DNA from: Trileptium ribeirensis
Taxonomy: Eukaryota > Nematoda > Enoplea > Enoplida > Thoracostomopsidae
Assembly (NCBI GenBank): GCA_030248225.1
Contig: JASANE010009783.1
Location: 1 to 64,000 of the forward strand
Direction of reading: 5' to 3'
Length of the DNA: 64,000 nt
The first letter of the stretch is position 1. The number at the start of each line of letters is the position of its first letter. The position numbers and the translations under genes are program-made. Below the pieces are notes generated by a model. That model did no database searches, was not told the origin of the DNA, and saw only the letters and a program-made list of their open reading frames with translations. Positions 61,231 through 64,000 of this stretch are shown here, in pieces.

Positions 61231-63321
61231 CGCGTCAAGCACAAGCGTATCGCTGAGCAATGTTGTATCGAATGTGAGATACTATGCGGGAAAGGGTTAA
61301 AAAACTAAACATTTCGGCGCTGATTATGCATGATATTTTTATTTCTCATTTTGGGACTTCAAATGCTTTGCGTTTAAACGATATAAATCATTATTATACA
61401 CGCTAAATGAAAATAACAGCAATGCTTTTTACACTACACCTTTTACTACAATGCAACACATCCTTGGTCATCCCTCATCCCCAGTACCGAAAAACAGCTT
61501 ATACTGAGAAATAAAAATAAATTTAAAAACTTACAAAAATAAATTTAACTCTTTCGCGAAAATTTAACCACTGTTCCATTGTTATTCGAGCATTTTTCGC
61601 GATCGATTCGCTAAAAAATTTGCTTCTGTCCACAACTGAGGCTGTATACGTCGTTTAATATTAGAACTTTACATATTATACCGTTTGGAATAAAAATTAT
61701 ACCGCCACAGCAACAGGCGGCCTTAATGTAGGTTATAAAAGCAGAACTCACGGTCATTGCACATCATCATCGTCCACGACGGTGTCTATGTATTACATTG
61801 AAAGATACTTTTCTCAGCAACGCCTAATCTAAAGTCTCAATCTTACCAAATGCCAGCGTGGAACCGTAAAAAATTATAAAAATTCAGCAAAACAGAAAAT
61901 ATAAGTGTTAAGTAAGGCACTTAAAATAGTAGGCAGTGAACATAATGCTCGATGTAACGTATAGCGATCGGATATCTAACTATACAGGAAATGTAGTATA
62001 AAAATAATACATAATGTAGATATAATATATAAAACAGTAATATTATTATAAAACTTATAAAAAACAGTAAAATATTGCTCAAAAGATGAGAAGGGGTAAA
62101 GTATGGGTAACATTTTTGGATAAAATAACATTAGTAGCAATTTATGCTTGCAGTGAAAATTTACGTCTATTCTCATATTGTTGTTTTTAAAACCTGTAAA
62201 ATAGTTACTAGTATTCGATTAATTGCTAAGTCTGAGACTAATCTGCTTTATGTGTCCATTTACGAAGCGTCTCTGGTGGTGAACATAACGAGGGTATTAT
62301 GAAAAAACAACGCATATCGGTTCCCAGTTGTTTTGAGAAAAACTGTACAATTAGCTATATGTTGATGATAATAAAGAAGTACTTGGTATGAGTCATTTTT
62401 GAATTGTTGCAATTTTTTTAAATATATACTTTTTTCAAAGCAATAATTTAACTACATTGCTTTTCGGAAATATAATTAATTGGGAAACAAAACAAGTTTT
62501 ACTCAATATTTGCAAGACGATAAATATACGACCCTACGAATTTCGATCCAGCTTCACGGAAAAACATACCGCGCCACTTTTGTAGACCAAACAATTAGCC
62601 AGAAAATAATTGTTTAATCGGAAATAATATAAATTTAACAAGTTTCATATTTATTGTTTATAATTTTATTTATTGTGCTAAAATGGAAATCCGTGAAAAT
62701 TTCTCTCAATTGCGATTAAACTAAATTTCAAAAGAATTCAATTTTGATCGATTTAGATTTCGATCATTTTCGACCGCACTTATGTTTGGCCAGGATCGTA
62801 CCTTTCATGGCTAACCAAAATTATGGCAATATGTTCGGAAGTCAAATTAAAACAAAAGATAAAATGGGAAAATGAATAGTGAAAATTCGAAAATTCAAGA
62901 AAACTAAGTAAAATTGACAGATACCTCATGGCAACGACGTACAGTAGTCGCCAGAAATGAGCGGCTCTGCTTGTTAATTTCAAATTCTGTTCGATACATG
63001 TACGCAATTTTTGACGCGCTTATTTAAATTCGCTCCAGTTATTCGGGTGCTGTTCGACAATAAGTAACGTTTTGTTCGAATACTGATCAATGTTTAGTCG
63101 TTCGGAAAGCGAAGCTCATTTACGGCGAATACTGCAGATAATATACATACCTTAATCAATACAAAATCCTTGAATAACAATTGTTTAAATAATAAACAAG
63201 ATAGAAGAACATAAACAATATAACAAAATATTTTAAGACGTGTAACTATTATTCAAAAACAGTAATAGAGAACAACAATCACTGTCGAAGTCTTATATGC
63301 GATTTTCGGCATCGCCTTTTG

Positions 63322-63452
63322 CTAGTTGACTGGACAAACGTCATCAGCGTTTGTGACGTCGCCGAACGTTTCGACGGTGTCCAACGATATCGGACTCGAA
63401 CTTCGCCGCGTTCGACCAATGCGAATGTTGCGAATGCAGCCAACAAACGAGT
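63322..63452 (-). CDS. Terminal exon of a laminin-G-like domain protein
   Basis: On the minus strand an acceptor (ttattattttcag) is followed by two bases that end a codon, then SFVGCIRNIRIGRTRR, SSSPISLDTVETFGDVTN and ADDVCPVN before TAG (63,322-63,324). F-x-GC-I-R-N is the hallmark of the laminin G domain. The second Cys, 35 residues later and followed by Pro, sits where the conserved disulphide partner (…GCP) is expected. Such domains occur in laminin alpha, agrin, perlecan, neurexin and related extracellular or membrane proteins. The piece is too short to say which. The protein ends three residues after that Cys. Upstream exons should lie beyond the right edge or in the last 550 bases, where none is certain. 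Confidence 0.6.
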
Positions 63453-64000
63453 CTGAAAATAATAAAAGCATCAAACAGAATGTGGAATATAATAGGGTGA
63501 TGTTTAACTAAAATGAGCGGCGCCTACTTACAACTTTTTAAACAAACAAGTAATATAAACCACGAATCCGTCGACTGAAATGAATGATTATTCGGCCGTT
63601 TGTCAGCAATGGAACGACTTTGAATTTGGAGGTTAGAACGAGGCGCAGTTAGACAGTGTCGTTGCTAAGTTGCACAGGATTAAGCGCATATAAAATTGAA
63701 CGAAGTCGCAATCGATCGATCTTATTTTAAGCAAAATTCGCTACATAATGTTTTAAACATTAATTACTACTATTTCCAACGCTAAAACATTTTTATAGCC
63801 TGAAAATATCTGCACAATAGGTAAAAGTACCGAAAAATATAGAAATATGTAGCATACAGAATAAAATTCCCATGTCTTTAGGAATGCTGCGGCAGGCCAG
63901 CTGTAGCCAATAATTAATGAAGAGCTAGACCTTACGTAAGAACAGCTGCTGTGGAATATGCACAATGGCCTATCTACAGCCCTCCGAAAAGTGCGGGACT
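63453..64000. other. Presumed intron(s) of the minus-strand gene
   Basis: No confident exon. A 43-base candidate at 63,532-63,574 (minus) has an acceptor, a GTAAGT donor and a compatible phase, but its sequence is uninformative. Confidence 0.4.

Larger units (their letters stand above)
56970..63321. other. Convergent intergenic region
   Basis: 6.3 kb between the IPO11 stop and the laminin-G exon on the other strand. It should contain both 3' UTRs. No exon, tRNA or other RNA gene recognised. It contains short direct repeats (58,174-58,255 with 58,516-58,535 and 58,847-58,899), a SINE-like piece (61,112-61,230) and a mariner-like end (about 62,770-62,800). The AT content rises towards the right. 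Confidence 0.65.

Noticed and set aside
63532..63574. 43-base upstream exon of the laminin-G gene
   Set aside because: Splice sites and phase are compatible, but the sequence is too short and uninformative to call.

Overview
The window looks like nuclear DNA from an invertebrate animal. It is AT-rich and has no operons or ribosome-binding sites. Short exons (about 80-600 bp) lie between GT...AG introns of 0.2-5 kb, and the introns are packed with small inverted-terminal-repeat elements and minisatellites. The main gene encodes a divergent importin-11 (IPO11), which suggests a fast-evolving lineage. I cannot name the species.

Gene content. One gene on the + strand explains almost all recognisable coding sequence. 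It is an importin-11 homologue, a karyopherin-beta nuclear transport receptor. Fourteen exon segments can be placed from 28,247 to 56,969 (stop codon TAA), with matching splice phases from 35,957 to the end. They cover roughly the last four fifths of the protein. The N-terminal exons were not recognised. At the right edge, on the - strand, an exon at 63,322-63,452 encodes the end of a laminin-G-like domain (FVGCIRN motif, second Cys followed by Pro, stop). The two genes converge on a gap of about 6.3 kb.

Large-scale layout. The first 39.7 kb is not simple. The middle part of the IPO11 gene (about 12-13 kb, exons plus introns) is present three times in alternating orientation: copy 1 (+) at 1-12,007, copy 2 (-) at 12,437-25,555 and copy 3 (+) at 26,740-39,655. 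Two spacers of about 0.43 and 1.18 kb separate them. Only copy 3 runs on into the 3' exons. The copies differ mainly by small indels. Each large exon is open in at least one copy and broken in another, and near-identical blocks alternate sharply with noisy ones. This fits one underlying sequence seen through uncorrected long-read error (fold-back or haplotype misjoin) at least as well as a real inverted triplication. The unique spacers and the palindrome-specific sequence around 11,830-12,600, absent after copy 3, keep a real rearrangement possible.

Repeats. Recognisable elements include a 456-bp element with CCGGGGTT ends and a 5-bp ATTGA target duplication (39,112-39,567), a 1.68-kb element with about 22-bp terminal inverted repeats and an ATAG duplication (47,108-48,788), and a family with ACTGGGCTCTCC ends present at least five times. 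There are also hAT-like and mariner-like miniature elements, tRNA-derived SINE-like pieces, a roughly 108-bp satellite (41,163-43,470) and a 105-bp minisatellite (53,517-54,341). The last IPO11 exon has a decayed duplicate about 1 kb upstream, inside the preceding intron.

No new multi-gene system was found. The points most worth checking are the +/-/+ inverted triplication, the duplicated terminal exon and the intact-looking 1.68-kb element.
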